Shown here: one piece after another, positions 39,809 through 51,369 of the stretch
Numbering within the stretch: the first letter of the stretch is position 1
Layout: each line of letters begins with the position of its first letter
From: Proteobacteria bacterium DTSAM18
GTDB lineage: Bacteria; Myxococcota_A; UBA796; GCA-2862545
Assembly (NCBI GenBank): GCA_028767165.1
Contig: JARACJ010000015.1
Location: 62,001 to 126,000 of the forward strand
Length of the DNA stretch: 64,000 nucleotides
Reading direction: 5' to 3'
Translations under genes and position numbers: made by a program
The notes under the pieces: model-generated
Database searches by the model: none
What the model was told of the DNA's origin: nothing
What the model saw: only the letters and a program-made list of their open reading frames with translations

Positions 39809-41068
39809 ATGCCGCTTCCCCGAGCGCTCGCGTCACGCCTTCGATCTACGACATTTCGTCGTAGCGTGGCGCTGGTCGGCCTCCTGACCCTGCCGACCCT
39901 GGCCCTGTCCACCTCCGCGGTGGACGAGCTGGCCTTCCTGGATCAGGCCCTCACCAGCCCGGTGATCGCCGCCCGGCTGCAGGCATCGCGCGCACGGGTC
40001 GCGGCCGACGGCACCCACCCCGCCCTCTTCCAGAATCCCTCCGTGCAGGGCCGCCACGAGGAGGCCCGGGGGATCGCCGGCGCGACCACGGACGCCGTCA
40101 CCGCCTCGTGGACCCTGGAGCTCGGCTTTCCCGGTCCCGTCGAGGGTCGCGCCGCCACCCTGCAGGCCGAAGCCGGTGAGGCCCTGCGCCGGGCCGAGGT
40201 CGTCGACACCGTGTGCACGCTGCGCCGAGGCGCCCTGGACCTGTGGGTGGCCAACGAGCGGCAGGCCGCCATGGACGAGGGGCACGCCCGCCTCGATCGG
40301 CTCCTTCGGCACCTCGAAGCCCTGGCCACCGCCGGCGACACCTCCCCCTACGAGCTCGACCGGGCACGCGCCGCCGACACCATCCACCAGGCCCTGCACG
40401 ACAAGGCCCTCGTGGAGACGGAAGCCATCCGGTCCCGCCTGGAGGGCCTGACCGGCACCGTCTGGCAGGACGTGGACCTGCTCCCCCTCGAGACGCCCGT
40501 GCTCGACGCACCGCCCCGGGACCCCCTGCTCGCCGCACTGCAGACCGAACACTCGGCGGCCGAGCGGAGCCTCGTGGCCGCCCGCCGGGCCGCCGTGCCC
40601 GACCTCAACCTCTTCGGCGGCACCCGCTGGGACGCGCCGCCGCGCACCACGGACCGCAGCCGGGGCTGGGAGGCCGGCGCCTCCCTGTCCGTGCCCCTGT
40701 TCGAGCGCAACCAGGTCGCCATCGCCGAGGCCCAGGCCCGGCTGACCGACATCGAGGCGGAGGTCACCCGCCGCTCGGCGGAGGTCGAGGCCCACGTGCT
40801 GGCGGCCCGTCGTCGCGTGGAGGCCCTCGGGCCGCTCCCACCGCCCGTCGACGGCCTCCGCCTGTGGCAGGGCGCCCTGTCCCGGTACGAGGCCGGTGAG
40901 TCCTCCCTCGAGGATCTGCTCCGGGTCACCGAGACCGTCACCACCGCCCGCATCGCCCGGGCGGAGGCGGAGCAGCTGCGCCGCGCGGCCCGCCTCGACC
41001 TGTCCTGCGCCCTCGGCTTCTTCCCCGAGCCCTCGCTCCAACGCCTCGTCGAGGAGACCCTCCGATGA
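39809..41068 (+). CDS. Outer-membrane efflux protein of second metal RND pump (CzcC-like)
   Basis: A 419-residue TolC/CzcC-type outer-membrane factor with a signal peptide (SVALVGLLTLPTLALSTSA) and two helical repeats (VEGRAATLQAEAGEALRRAEVVDTV; NQVAIAEAQARLTDIEAEVTRRSAEVEAHVLAARRRVEAL). The ATG at 39809 gives a long N-terminal region before the hydrophobic core. A GTG at 39866 would start directly at VALVGLL and lies just after the palindrome 39846-39864, so the true start may be downstream. It overlaps the adaptor gene by 4 nt (ATGA). Confidence 0.82.
   Translation: MPLPRALASRLRSTTFRRSVALVGLLTLPTLALSTSAVDELAFLDQALTSPVIAARLQASRARVAADGTHPALFQNPSVQGRHEEARGIAGATTDAVTASWTLELGFPGPVEGRAATLQAEAGEALRRAEVVDTVCTLRRGALDLWVANERQAAMDEGHARLDRLLRHLEALATAGDTSPYELDRARAADTIHQALHDKALVETEAIRSRLEGLTGTVWQDVDLLPLETPVLDAPPRDPLLAALQTEHSAAERSLVAARRAAVPDLNLFGGTRWDAPPRTTDRSRGWEAGASLSVPLFERNQVAIAEAQARLTDIEAEVTRRSAEVEAHVLAARRRVEALGPLPPPVDGLRLWQGALSRYEAGESSLEDLLRVTETVTTARIARAEAEQLRRAARLDLSCALGFFPEPSLQRLVEETLR
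39846..39864. promoter_or_regulatory. Second BlaI-like palindrome at the 5' end of czcC-2
   Basis: CTACGAC (39846-39852), 5 bp, GTCGTAG (39858-39864). It shares CTACGACA-type arms with the site at 38464 and sits where the RND operon would have its own promoter. If the ATG at 39809 is used, it is inside the coding region. Confidence 0.55.
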
Positions 41069-42603
41069 GACCCCTGCCGTCCCTCCTCTCCGTTCCCCTG
41101 CTGCTCCTGGTGGCCTGCGGCGGTCCCGATCCGGCCCAGGATCACGGTCACGGCCATGGCCACGGCCACGACGCCACGGAGGCCTCCGAGAGCCCGACCA
41201 TCGCCGGTACCCGGTGGAACGAGACCCACGAGCTGTTCATCGAGCTCGACGCACCCGTCGCAGGCAGCACGTTCGCCTACCACGCCCACGTGACCCGACT
41301 GGCCGACAACGCCCCCGCCACCGAAGGCACCCTGACGCTCCGATTCGAGCAGGACGGCTTTCCCAGCGAGTCCCACCGGGACGACGCCGTGGCCCGACCC
41401 GGCATCTTCGCCGGCGAGGCGGCCGCGCCCGCGGATCCCGGCACCTACGAGCTCCTCGTCAGCTTCGCCGCGGACGACGCGCGGATGACCTGGCCCCTCG
41501 GCACGGTCACCGTCGGCGCGGACGAACCGGTGCCCCACCCCTCCGGTCCGGAAGGCGACATCGCCTTCTCGAAGGAGGCCCAGTGGCAGATCCCCTTCCG
41601 GGTGGCCACCGCCCGCATGGGAGAGCTCGCCCCCGTGCTGTCCGCATCGGGTGTCGCCCGCCCGGCACCGGACGCGACCGCGGTGGTCGCCGCCCCGACC
41701 GATGGCCTGGTGATCTGGGCGGACGACCCGCCGACCCCGGGCATGTCCGTCCGCAAGGGCGATCGTCTCGGCCGGATGCTGCCCGCCGGGGTGTCCGCCC
41801 ACTGGGCGCGCCTGCAGGCCGAGCTGCGCACGGCGAAGGCCGACCTCGACCTCGCCGAGGCCAACCTGGCGCGCATCGAGTCCCTGTCCGAGGGGGATCT
41901 CGTCTCCACCCGCCGGCTGGAGGAGGCCCGGGCGGCACGGACCCGCGCGGCGTCCGAGGTGAACGCGGCCGCGCGACGGCTCGACAGCCTGTCCAGCCAG
42001 GACGACGGCGCCGTGTCCATCCTCGCCCCGGCCTCCGGCGTCGTCACCCACGTGGGTCCGGCCCACGGCACCCGGATCACCGCCGGTGCCCCCCTGGTCA
42101 CGGTGGCGTCCACGGATGCCCTGCTCGTCGACGCCCGGGTGTACGACCACGACGCCGATCGGCTCAGCCCCCTGCACAGCCTCGTCGCCACGACCGCCCA
42201 CCTCCCCTACCCGGTGGACCTGCTCGCCATGGGCGCCACCCTCGGCGCCGAGCGGCTGGTGTTCGACCCCGACGTCCTCTCGGCCCCCCTCGCCGTGCGG
42301 GTCCCCCCGGGCTCCGGCCTGCGGCAGGGCGACCTCGTCGAGCTCGAGCTCGGCGCGGGGCCCCTCACCTCCGCCGTGGTGGTGCCCCGGGACGCCGTGG
42401 TGGAGCTCAACGGCCAGGACGTCCTCTTCGTCCAGATCGGCGGCGAGTCCTTCGCCCGCCGCAGGGTCGTCCTAGGCGACCGCAACGCCACCCACGTGGC
42501 CGTGCTGTCCGGGATCGAGGTCGGTGTTCACGTGGTGGTGGAGGGAGGCTTCGATGTCCACGTCGCGTCCCTGACCGGCGCCCTCGAATCCCACCGGCGC
42601 TGA
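41065..42603 (+). CDS. Metal RND pump periplasmic adaptor (second system), His-rich lipoprotein
   Basis: A 512-residue adaptor. The lipoprotein signal LLSVPLLLLVACGG is followed by DPAQDHGHGHGHGHD, a metal-collecting tract. Residues about 45-155 form an extra N-terminal beta domain (ELFIELDAPVAGSTFAYHAHV) absent from the first CzcB. Barrel-sandwich halves (VAAPTDGLVIWADDP; ILAPASGVVTHVGPAHGTRITAG), a helical hairpin (LQAELRTAKADLDLAEANLARIESL) and membrane-proximal domains follow. It connects the outer-membrane duct to the RND pump encoded 7 bp downstream. Confidence 0.85.
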   Translation: MRPLPSLLSVPLLLLVACGGPDPAQDHGHGHGHGHDATEASESPTIAGTRWNETHELFIELDAPVAGSTFAYHAHVTRLADNAPATEGTLTLRFEQDGFPSESHRDDAVARPGIFAGEAAAPADPGTYELLVSFAADDARMTWPLGTVTVGADEPVPHPSGPEGDIAFSKEAQWQIPFRVATARMGELAPVLSASGVARPAPDATAVVAAPTDGLVIWADDPPTPGMSVRKGDRLGRMLPAGVSAHWARLQAELRTAKADLDLAEANLARIESLSEGDLVSTRRLEEARAARTRAASEVNAAARRLDSLSSQDDGAVSILAPASGVVTHVGPAHGTRITAGAPLVTVASTDALLVDARVYDHDADRLSPLHSLVATTAHLPYPVDLLAMGATLGAERLVFDPDVLSAPLAVRVPPGSGLRQGDLVELELGAGPLTSAVVVPRDAVVELNGQDVLFVQIGGESFARRRVVLGDRNATHVAVLSGIEVGVHVVVEGGFDVHVASLTGALESHRR

Positions 42604-42610
42604 GGCACAC

Positions 42611-45600
42611 ATGTGGAACGCCATCATCCGCTGGGCCCTGCACAACCGCTTCATGGTCCTCGTGCTCGCCGCCGCCCTGCTCGTCTGGGGCTCCTGGACA
42701 GCCTCGCGCATGCCCGTGGACGTCCTGCCCGACGTCAACGCCCCCACCGTGACCGTCCTCACCGAGACCCACGGCATGGCACCGGACGAGGTGGAGACCC
42801 TGGTCACGATCCCCATCGAGACGGCCCTGAACGGCTCGCCGTCCCTGCGGCGGCTGCGCTCGTCGTCGGGCATCGGCATCTCGGTGGTCTGGGCGGAGTT
42901 CGACTGGGACACCGACCCCTACCGTGCGCGCCAGGTGGTCAGCGAGCGGCTGCAGATGGCCACGAGCGCCATGCCCGCCGACGTGCCGGCCCCGATCCTC
43001 GCGCCGATGTCGTCCATCATGGGCGAGATCCTGTTCCTCGGCCTCACGGGCGACGACGACGTCGATCCCATGGACCTGCGGGACTTCGCGGAGTGGGAGG
43101 TCCGCCGGCGCCTGCTGGCGGTGCCCGGCGTGGCCCAGGTCACCCCCATCGGCGGCGAGCTGCGCCAGATCCAGGTGGTGCTCGACCCCCATGCCATGGC
43201 CACCACCGGCATCGGCCACGCGCAGGTGCTGCAGGCGCTGCAGGGCGGGAACGTCAACACGCCCGGTGGCTTCCTCGTCAGCGGCCACAGCGAGTACCTG
43301 GTGCGTGGCATCGGCCGCGCCGACTCCCTGGAGGATCTCGGCAAGGTGGTCGTCGCCCGGCGCGACGGCGTGCCCGTCCTGCTCGGCCAGATCGCCGCGC
43401 TGCAGGAAGGCCCCGCCCTGCGCCGGGGCACGGCGGCCATCGACGGCACGCCGGCGGTCGTCCTCGCGGTGCAGAAGCAGCCACAGGCCAACACCCTGGA
43501 TCTGACCGAGCGCATCGACGACGCCCTCGACGACGTGGAGCGGGCCCTTCCCCCGGGCGCCACCCTGCACCGGGACGGCTTCCGTCAGGCCCGGTTCATC
43601 GACACCGCCATCGGCAACGTGCAGCAGCACCTCGTCGAGAGCGCGCTGCTCATCGTCGTGCTGCTCATGGTGTTCCTGGCCAACTGGCGCACCACGCTCA
43701 TCTCCCTGCTCGCGCTGCCGCTCTCCCTGCTCGCGGGCCTTCTCACCCTGTGGATCAGCGGCGCCGGCATCAACACGATGACCCTCGGCGGCCTCGCCAT
43801 CGCCATCGGCGCCCTGGTCGACGACGCCATCATCGACGTGGAGAACGTCTACCGCCGCCTGCGCCTGCGGGCCGGCATGCCCCCCGAGGACCGCCCTCCC
43901 CTGCGGCGCACGGTCCTCGACGCCTCCCTCGAGATCCGGACGTCCATCGTCTACGCCACGGCCATCATCGTCGTGGTCTTCCTGCCGCTGTTCTTCTTCA
44001 GCGGTCTCGAGGGCCGCCTGCTCGCCCCCCTGGGCACCGCCTACGTCGCCTCCCTGGTGGCCTCCCTCGTCGTGGCGGTCACCGTCACGCCCGTGCTGTG
44101 CAGCCTGTTGCTGACGGACGTGCCGCCGCCGGACGACACCCACGACGCCTGGCTCGTCCGGCACCTGAAGAACCACTACCGCACCGCCCTCGGCATCGCG
44201 CTGGGGCGGCCTCGGCTGGTCCTGGCCACCGCCGCCGTCGGCGTGGTGATCGCGGCGGTGGGCCTGCTGTCCTTCGGACGGTCCTTCCTGCCGGCCTTCA
44301 ACGAGGGGGCCTACACCGTCACCGCCGCCACCGCCCCGGGCACGCCGCTGGCCACCTCCGACACGATGGTCCGCCGCCTCGAGGAGCGGGTCGTGGCCCT
44401 GCCGATGGTCGAGGCCGTCGTCCGACGGACGGGCCGCGCCGAGCGGGACGAGCACGCCCAGGACGTGCAGTTCAGCGAGCTCGAGATCACCGTGGCCGAG
44501 GGCACCGACCGGGCCGAGGCCGCCGCCGCCCTGCGCCAGGCCGCCGAGGTCCCGGGCCTCGTGGTGAGCGTGGGCCAGCCCATCAGCCACCGCATCGAGC
44601 ACATGCTGTCCGGCGTGAAGACCTCGCTCGCCCTCAAGGTGTTCGGCGACGACCTCGGCGAGCTTCGCCGGGCCGCCCAGGACGTGCAGGCCTCCATCGC
44701 CGGCATCGAGGGGCTCGTCGACCTGTCCATCGAGCAGCAGACCGAGGTGCCCCAGGTCCACGTACGCCCCCGCTACGGCGCCCTGGCCCTGTTCGGCATG
44801 ACCCCAGGCGAGCTCGCCCACTGGGTGGAGACCGCGCTCGTGGGCACGCCGGTGGGCCAGTGGTGGCGCAACGGACGCTCCCACGATCTCGTCGTGCGCT
44901 ACCCGACCTCGTACCGGGAGGATCTGCAGAGCCTGACCGGCGCGCCCCTGGACGTCGACGGCACCCGCGTCACCGCGCTGGGCGAGGTCGCCGACGTGAC
45001 CCGCACCATGGGGCCGAACCTGATCCAGCGCGAGAACGCCAAGCGCCGGATCGTGGTCATGGCCAACGTCGAGGGCCGGGACATCTCCAGCGTCGTGCAC
45101 GACATCCGCGCGTCCCTGCCGGATCTCCCGTCCGGCACCCACGTCGAGATCGGCGGGCAGGCGGAGTCGGAGGCCAAGGCCACCCGGACCATCACGGCCC
45201 TGTCCGCCGTGGCGATCGTCGCCATGTTCGCCCTGCTGTGGGCCGCGCTGCGATCCGGCCGGGACGCCGCGCTGGTGATGATCAACCTGCCCCTCGCGCT
45301 CATCGGCGGCGTGCTGGTCGTCACGGCGACGGGCGGCGTGCTGTCGGTGGCCTCCCTCGTCGGCTTCATCACCCTGTTCGGCATCGCCACCCGCAACGGC
45401 ATCCTGCTGGTGACCCACTACCACCACCTCATCGAGTGGGAGCATGCCTCTCTGGACGAGGCGGTCCGGCGGGGCAGCGAGGAGCGCCTCGTGCCCGTGC
45501 TCATGACCGCCCTCGGCACCGCCCTCGCCCTCATCCCCATCGCGCTCGCCGCCGGCGAGCCCGGCAACGAGATCCAGGCCCCCATGGCGGCCGTCATCCT

Positions 45601-45697
45601 GGGCGGGCTGGCCTCGTCCACCGTGCTGATCCTCGTGGTCCTCCCCGTCCTGTACGTCCGCTTCGGACGCCCTCCCGTCCCCACGGAGCCCTCATGA
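42611..45697 (+). CDS. Heavy-metal RND transporter, CusA-like relay (second system)
   Basis: A 1,028-residue HME-RND pump. PDVNAPTVTVLTETHGMAPDEVETLVTIPIETALNG is typical. In TM4 the relay reads AIGALVDDAIIDVEN: D404 and E411 are kept, but the first Asp of the CzcA-type DFG motif is Ala398. CusA/SilA of the Cu+/Ag+ class also read AIGxxVD, so monovalent metal export is possible; other HME subclasses share this. The pump differs clearly from the complete DFG pump at 7492. The TGA stop is followed in frame by 27 His/Asp-rich codons (see 45698-45781). Control by the M56/BlaI pair is inferred. Confidence 0.88.
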   Translation: MWNAIIRWALHNRFMVLVLAAALLVWGSWTASRMPVDVLPDVNAPTVTVLTETHGMAPDEVETLVTIPIETALNGSPSLRRLRSSSGIGISVVWAEFDWDTDPYRARQVVSERLQMATSAMPADVPAPILAPMSSIMGEILFLGLTGDDDVDPMDLRDFAEWEVRRRLLAVPGVAQVTPIGGELRQIQVVLDPHAMATTGIGHAQVLQALQGGNVNTPGGFLVSGHSEYLVRGIGRADSLEDLGKVVVARRDGVPVLLGQIAALQEGPALRRGTAAIDGTPAVVLAVQKQPQANTLDLTERIDDALDDVERALPPGATLHRDGFRQARFIDTAIGNVQQHLVESALLIVVLLMVFLANWRTTLISLLALPLSLLAGLLTLWISGAGINTMTLGGLAIAIGALVDDAIIDVENVYRRLRLRAGMPPEDRPPLRRTVLDASLEIRTSIVYATAIIVVVFLPLFFFSGLEGRLLAPLGTAYVASLVASLVVAVTVTPVLCSLLLTDVPPPDDTHDAWLVRHLKNHYRTALGIALGRPRLVLATAAVGVVIAAVGLLSFGRSFLPAFNEGAYTVTAATAPGTPLATSDTMVRRLEERVVALPMVEAVVRRTGRAERDEHAQDVQFSELEITVAEGTDRAEAAAALRQAAEVPGLVVSVGQPISHRIEHMLSGVKTSLALKVFGDDLGELRRAAQDVQASIAGIEGLVDLSIEQQTEVPQVHVRPRYGALALFGMTPGELAHWVETALVGTPVGQWWRNGRSHDLVVRYPTSYREDLQSLTGAPLDVDGTRVTALGEVADVTRTMGPNLIQRENAKRRIVVMANVEGRDISSVVHDIRASLPDLPSGTHVEIGGQAESEAKATRTITALSAVAIVAMFALLWAALRSGRDAALVMINLPLALIGGVLVVTATGGVLSVASLVGFITLFGIATRNGILLVTHYHHLIEWEHASLDEAVRRGSEERLVPVLMTALGTALALIPIALAAGEPGNEIQAPMAAVILGGLASSTVLILVVLPVLYVRFGRPPVPTEPS

Positions 45698-45781
45698 TCC
45701 GATCACGGCGACGGAGACCACGCCCACGAGGCAGGCGGCGCGGACGACCACGCGCACGGCCCCGACGGCCACGTGCACTGA
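45698..45781 (+). pseudogene. In-frame His/Asp-rich tail after the RND stop codon
   Basis: Directly after the TGA of the RND gene the same frame continues for 27 codons to TGA at 45779-45781. It encodes seven His plus Asp and Glu (DHGDGDHAHE and DDHAHGPDGHVH). An ATG at 45694 overlapping the stop opens a different, Arg-rich frame. Either the pump once had a His-rich tail now cut by a stop, or a small ATG-led His-rich gene has a one-base insertion, or readthrough occurs. Sequence error cannot be excluded. Confidence 0.5.
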
Positions 45782-45789
45782 GCGCGACG

Positions 45790-45827
45790 CGACCCGCGGA
45801 CGCCGCCCAGGCGGGGTCCGCGGGTCG
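45790..45827. terminator. Bidirectional terminator between RND operon and katG
   Basis: CGACCCGCGGAC (45790-45801) pairs with 45816-45827, with further GCCGCC/GGCGG pairing inside the loop. It lies between convergent genes, immediately after the KatG stop on the minus strand. No T tract. Confidence 0.65.
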
Positions 45828-45832
45828 ACCAC

Positions 45833-48210
<2,378 letters not shown>

Positions 48211-48220
48211 GGAATCCACC

Positions 48221-48676
48221 ATGGAAGACCACCTCGCCCGTTACGTCGAACGGGTCGCCCACTTCTGGGAAGCCCAGGGTGTCCCGCGCATCGCCGGACG
48301 CATCCTCGGCTACCTGATGGTCTGCGAGCCCCCCTACCGGTCGGCCACCGAGCTCGCCAGGGAGCTGCAGGTCAGCAAGGGCAGCGTCAGCTCCATGACC
48401 CGCCTGCTGCTGGCCTCCGGCTCCATCGAGGTCCTCCCCCGTCCCGGCGAGCGGGCCACCGACTTCCAGCTCTCACCGGACAGCCTCGAGAAGAAGCTCC
48501 TTCGGCGCCTCGAGGAGACCGTGGCCTTCCGCGCCATCGCCGACGAGGGCCTCGACCTGCTGGCCGATGCACCCGCCGCGCAGCGGGAGCGGCTCACCGC
48601 CATCCGCGACCTGTACGCGTTCCTCGAGCAGGAGCTGGCCGGCCTCATGGACCGCTGGCGGGAGAGCCGGTCATGA
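48221..48676 (+). CDS. GbsR/MarR-type transcriptional regulator
   Basis: A 151-residue winged-helix regulator of the GbsR type. ARYVERVAHFWEAQGVPRIAGRILGYLMVCEPPYRSATELARELQVSKGSVSSMTRLLLASGSIEVLPRPGERA contains the HTH, and C-terminal helices (LYAFLEQELAGLMDRWRES) form a dimer interface. Its ATG at 48221 lies just after a perfect 11-bp inverted repeat. The stop overlaps the GTG-less ATG start of the next gene by 4 nt, so it most likely controls the rifampicin-phosphotransferase-like enzyme with which it is co-translated. The effector is unknown. Confidence 0.82.
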   Translation: MEDHLARYVERVAHFWEAQGVPRIAGRILGYLMVCEPPYRSATELARELQVSKGSVSSMTRLLLASGSIEVLPRPGERATDFQLSPDSLEKKLLRRLEETVAFRAIADEGLDLLADAPAAQRERLTAIRDLYAFLEQELAGLMDRWRESRS

Positions 48677-51276
48677 GCCCGCTGCACCTGACCCTCGACG
48701 ACCGCGCCGCGCAGGATCCCTCCGTCGCCGGAGGCAAGGCCGCGGCCCTCGCCCGCCTGCGCCACGCCGGGTTCCACATCCCCGCCGGCCGGGTCCTCAC
48801 CCGGGACTTCTTCACCCCCTGGTTCGAGGCCCTGCGCGCCCACGATGCCTGGGCCGGGCTGTCCGCCCCGGAGACGCGCCCGGCTGCCTGTGCCACCCTC
48901 CAGACCGCGGCCCGCACGCTCGAGGCCTCCCCCGAGCAGCTCGCGGCCCTCCCCGAAGCCGACGGCCTGTGGGCGGTGCGCTCCTCCTCCCCGGAAGAGG
49001 ATCTCGAGGGCGCCTCCTTCGCCGGGGGCTACACCACCGTGCTGGGGGTCCCCAGGGACGGACTGCTGGACGCCATCCGCAGCTGCTTCGCCTCCGCCCT
49101 CGACGAGCGGGTGCTCACCTACAAGGAACAGCACGGCTTCGACCCGCTCACGCCGCGCATCGCCGTGCTGCTGCAGCACCAGCTCGACCCCGAGGCCGCG
49201 GGCGTGGCCTTCTCGGTCGATCCCCACACCAACGACTACGACCTGTGCGCCATCGACGCCGCCCCCGGCCTCGGCGAGTCCGTGGTGGCCGGCAGCGTCA
49301 CCCCCGACCACTTCGTGGTCGACACGTTCTCCGGCGAGGTCGTGCAGGCCACGCCCGGAACCGCCGGCCATGCACTGCGCATCGGCGAGGGCGGCGGCGT
49401 GCAGCGGCACGGACTGAAGGAGACCGCCGGCCCCTGCCTCACCAAGCCCCAGGCCATCCGGATCGCCGAGCTGGCCCGGTCGGTGGAGGAGGCCCTCGGA
49501 GCCCCCATGGACATCGAGTGGGCGATCGAAGACGGCGAGCTGTTCCTGCTACAGGCCCGGCCCATCACTGCCTGGGTGCCCCTGCCCCCGTCCATGATCA
49601 CCGCACCCGGGGAGTGCCGTCGTCTGTACCAGGACCTCGGCCTGTCCGGCGGCCTCACCATCAACGCCCCGCTGTCCCCCATGGGGCAGTCCTGGATGCA
49701 GCGCTTCGCCACCCACCTGGTGTCCACCTACGTCGGCGACCTGCCCCGGGACATGGGCCCCGAGGACGCCCTGTGGTTCCTCGACGGCGGCCGGATGTAC
49801 CAGGACCTGTCCAACGTGTTGTGGATGAGCACGCCCGGGATGCTCGGGCGCTCCGTCCGCTCCACCGACGCCTTGGTGGGCGACATCCTCGCGGCCGTGG
49901 ACGGAAGACGCTACCGCGCCCGCAAGCGGCCCCGCTGGCTGTCCCCGTGGGTTCTCGTGGCGTATCCCAGGGCCGTCTGGCGGATCCGTGGCCTGCTGAA
50001 GCGAGCGGTGAGGAGTGCCCTGCGCCCCGAACAGGCACGGCGGGAGCTCGACGAGCGGGTCGCCGCCTTCCGGGCCGAGATGGCCGCTCTTCCCGAGGCG
50101 GCACCCGAGGACCTGATCCACGACCACGCCCAGCGGGTGATCCAGCACGTCCTGGAGACCACCATGCCCGGGCTGCTGCTCGCCATCATGGGCGCCGGGC
50201 TTCTGGAAAGGCTCGTGCCCCGTCGCCTGCGGGACCATGTGGCGCCCCTCACCCTCGGCTTCGCAGACAACGAGGTGGTCCGCATGGGCCTGGCGCTGCA
50301 TGCCCTCGGCCCGCTGATGGGCGATGTCTCCGCCGAGCAGGCAGGCGCCGCGCTGCAGGATGGCACCGCGCCGGCTCCCCTGCAGGACGCCTGGGGTCGG
50401 TTCGTCGCCGCGTTCGGCTGGCGTGGTCCCCACGAGATGGACCTGGCGAGCCCCCGCTACGCCGACGATCCCGCCGCCGCCCTGAAGCAGGTGAGCCGCG
50501 ACGGGGCCTTCGATCCAGGGGCGGTGCTCGCCCACTCCGCCGAGGCCCGGAAGCAGGCCTGGGCCACCGTTCGCGCCCAGGTCGGATGGCTCCGGCGTCC
50601 CCTGCTCACGTGGGCCTACCGCCTCAACGCGGCCTTCGGAGGCACCCGCGACACCCCCAAGCACGACTACCTGATGTTCTTCGCCGCCCTGCGCCGCAGC
50701 CTGCTCCAGGAGGGCCGCCAGCTCGTGGCGTCCGGCCGCCTCGATGCGCCCGAAGACGTGCTGCAGCTCACCCTGGAGGACCTCCGGGCAGCCGAGGACG
50801 ACCCGGCGCTCGATCTGCGGGCCCTGACCCGGGAGCACGGCGCCTTCATCGCCCAGCTGAGGCAGGTGGTCCGCGCCTTTCCCGCCGTCATCGACTCCCG
50901 GGGCCGCATCCTGCGCCCCGCGCCCGGCCCGGAGACCCCCGGCGAGCTGCGCGGAACGCCCGTCTCCGCGGGCATCGTGCGCGGCCGCGTGCGGGTGCTC
51001 CTAGACCCTGCCGACGGTCCCCTCCAGCCCGGCGAGATCCTGGTGGCCCACACCACCGATCCCGGCTGGACACCCCTGTTCGTCCACGCCGGCGCCGTCG
51101 TCCTCGAGGTGGGCGGCGTGCTGCAGCACGGCGCCGTGGTGGCCCGGGAGTACGGCCTGCCCTGCGTCAGCGGCATCCTCGACGCCATCGACCGCCTGCA
51201 GGACGGCGAGCTGGTCGAGGTGGACGGCGACGCGGGGGTGGTGCGGCGGTTGGAGAAGGACGGCGCGCCGGTCTGA
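48673..51276 (+). CDS. PEP-synthase/rifampicin-phosphotransferase-like enzyme
   Basis: An 867-residue three-part enzyme. The N-terminal ATP-binding domain (1 to about 300) has VAGGKAAALARLRHAGFHIPAG and WAVRSSSPEEDLEGASFAGGYTT, with DIEWAIEDGELFLLQARPI. The long middle domain (about 320-770) matches the layout of rifampicin phosphotransferases. The C-terminal swivelling His domain has LVAHTTDPGWTPLFVHAGAVVLEVGGVLQHGAVVAREYGLPCV with the phospho-His at H819. It lacks the PEP/pyruvate TIM barrel of true PEP synthase. The predicted reaction is ATP-dependent phosphorylation (AMP and Pi) of an unknown small molecule; rifampicin is not implied. It is co-translated with the GbsR-type regulator. Confidence 0.8.
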   Translation: MSPLHLTLDDRAAQDPSVAGGKAAALARLRHAGFHIPAGRVLTRDFFTPWFEALRAHDAWAGLSAPETRPAACATLQTAARTLEASPEQLAALPEADGLWAVRSSSPEEDLEGASFAGGYTTVLGVPRDGLLDAIRSCFASALDERVLTYKEQHGFDPLTPRIAVLLQHQLDPEAAGVAFSVDPHTNDYDLCAIDAAPGLGESVVAGSVTPDHFVVDTFSGEVVQATPGTAGHALRIGEGGGVQRHGLKETAGPCLTKPQAIRIAELARSVEEALGAPMDIEWAIEDGELFLLQARPITAWVPLPPSMITAPGECRRLYQDLGLSGGLTINAPLSPMGQSWMQRFATHLVSTYVGDLPRDMGPEDALWFLDGGRMYQDLSNVLWMSTPGMLGRSVRSTDALVGDILAAVDGRRYRARKRPRWLSPWVLVAYPRAVWRIRGLLKRAVRSALRPEQARRELDERVAAFRAEMAALPEAAPEDLIHDHAQRVIQHVLETTMPGLLLAIMGAGLLERLVPRRLRDHVAPLTLGFADNEVVRMGLALHALGPLMGDVSAEQAGAALQDGTAPAPLQDAWGRFVAAFGWRGPHEMDLASPRYADDPAAALKQVSRDGAFDPGAVLAHSAEARKQAWATVRAQVGWLRRPLLTWAYRLNAAFGGTRDTPKHDYLMFFAALRRSLLQEGRQLVASGRLDAPEDVLQLTLEDLRAAEDDPALDLRALTREHGAFIAQLRQVVRAFPAVIDSRGRILRPAPGPETPGELRGTPVSAGIVRGRVRVLLDPADGPLQPGEILVAHTTDPGWTPLFVHAGAVVLEVGGVLQHGAVVAREYGLPCVSGILDAIDRLQDGELVEVDGDAGVVRRLEKDGAPV

Positions 51277-51369
51277 CCCCACCCTGCGCCGGACCATCCT
51301 CGCAGCGGCTACGATGCGCGGGGGGGCCTGCACCGCCGGCCCCCTCCGTACCGACACCCCCAGGCCCCC

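Noticed and set aside
42407-45445. A 1,012-codon minus-strand frame
   Set aside because: Antisense shadow of the RND pump; Gly/His/Asp-rich translation without domains. The similar frames opposite 7492-10623 and 23176-25971 were rejected for the same reason.
45695-45697. TGA read as selenocysteine to join the RND pump to its His-rich tail
   Set aside because: No recognisable SECIS element directly after the codon (the downstream hairpin starts over 90 nt away), no selenoprotein family link, and no Sec machinery in the window.
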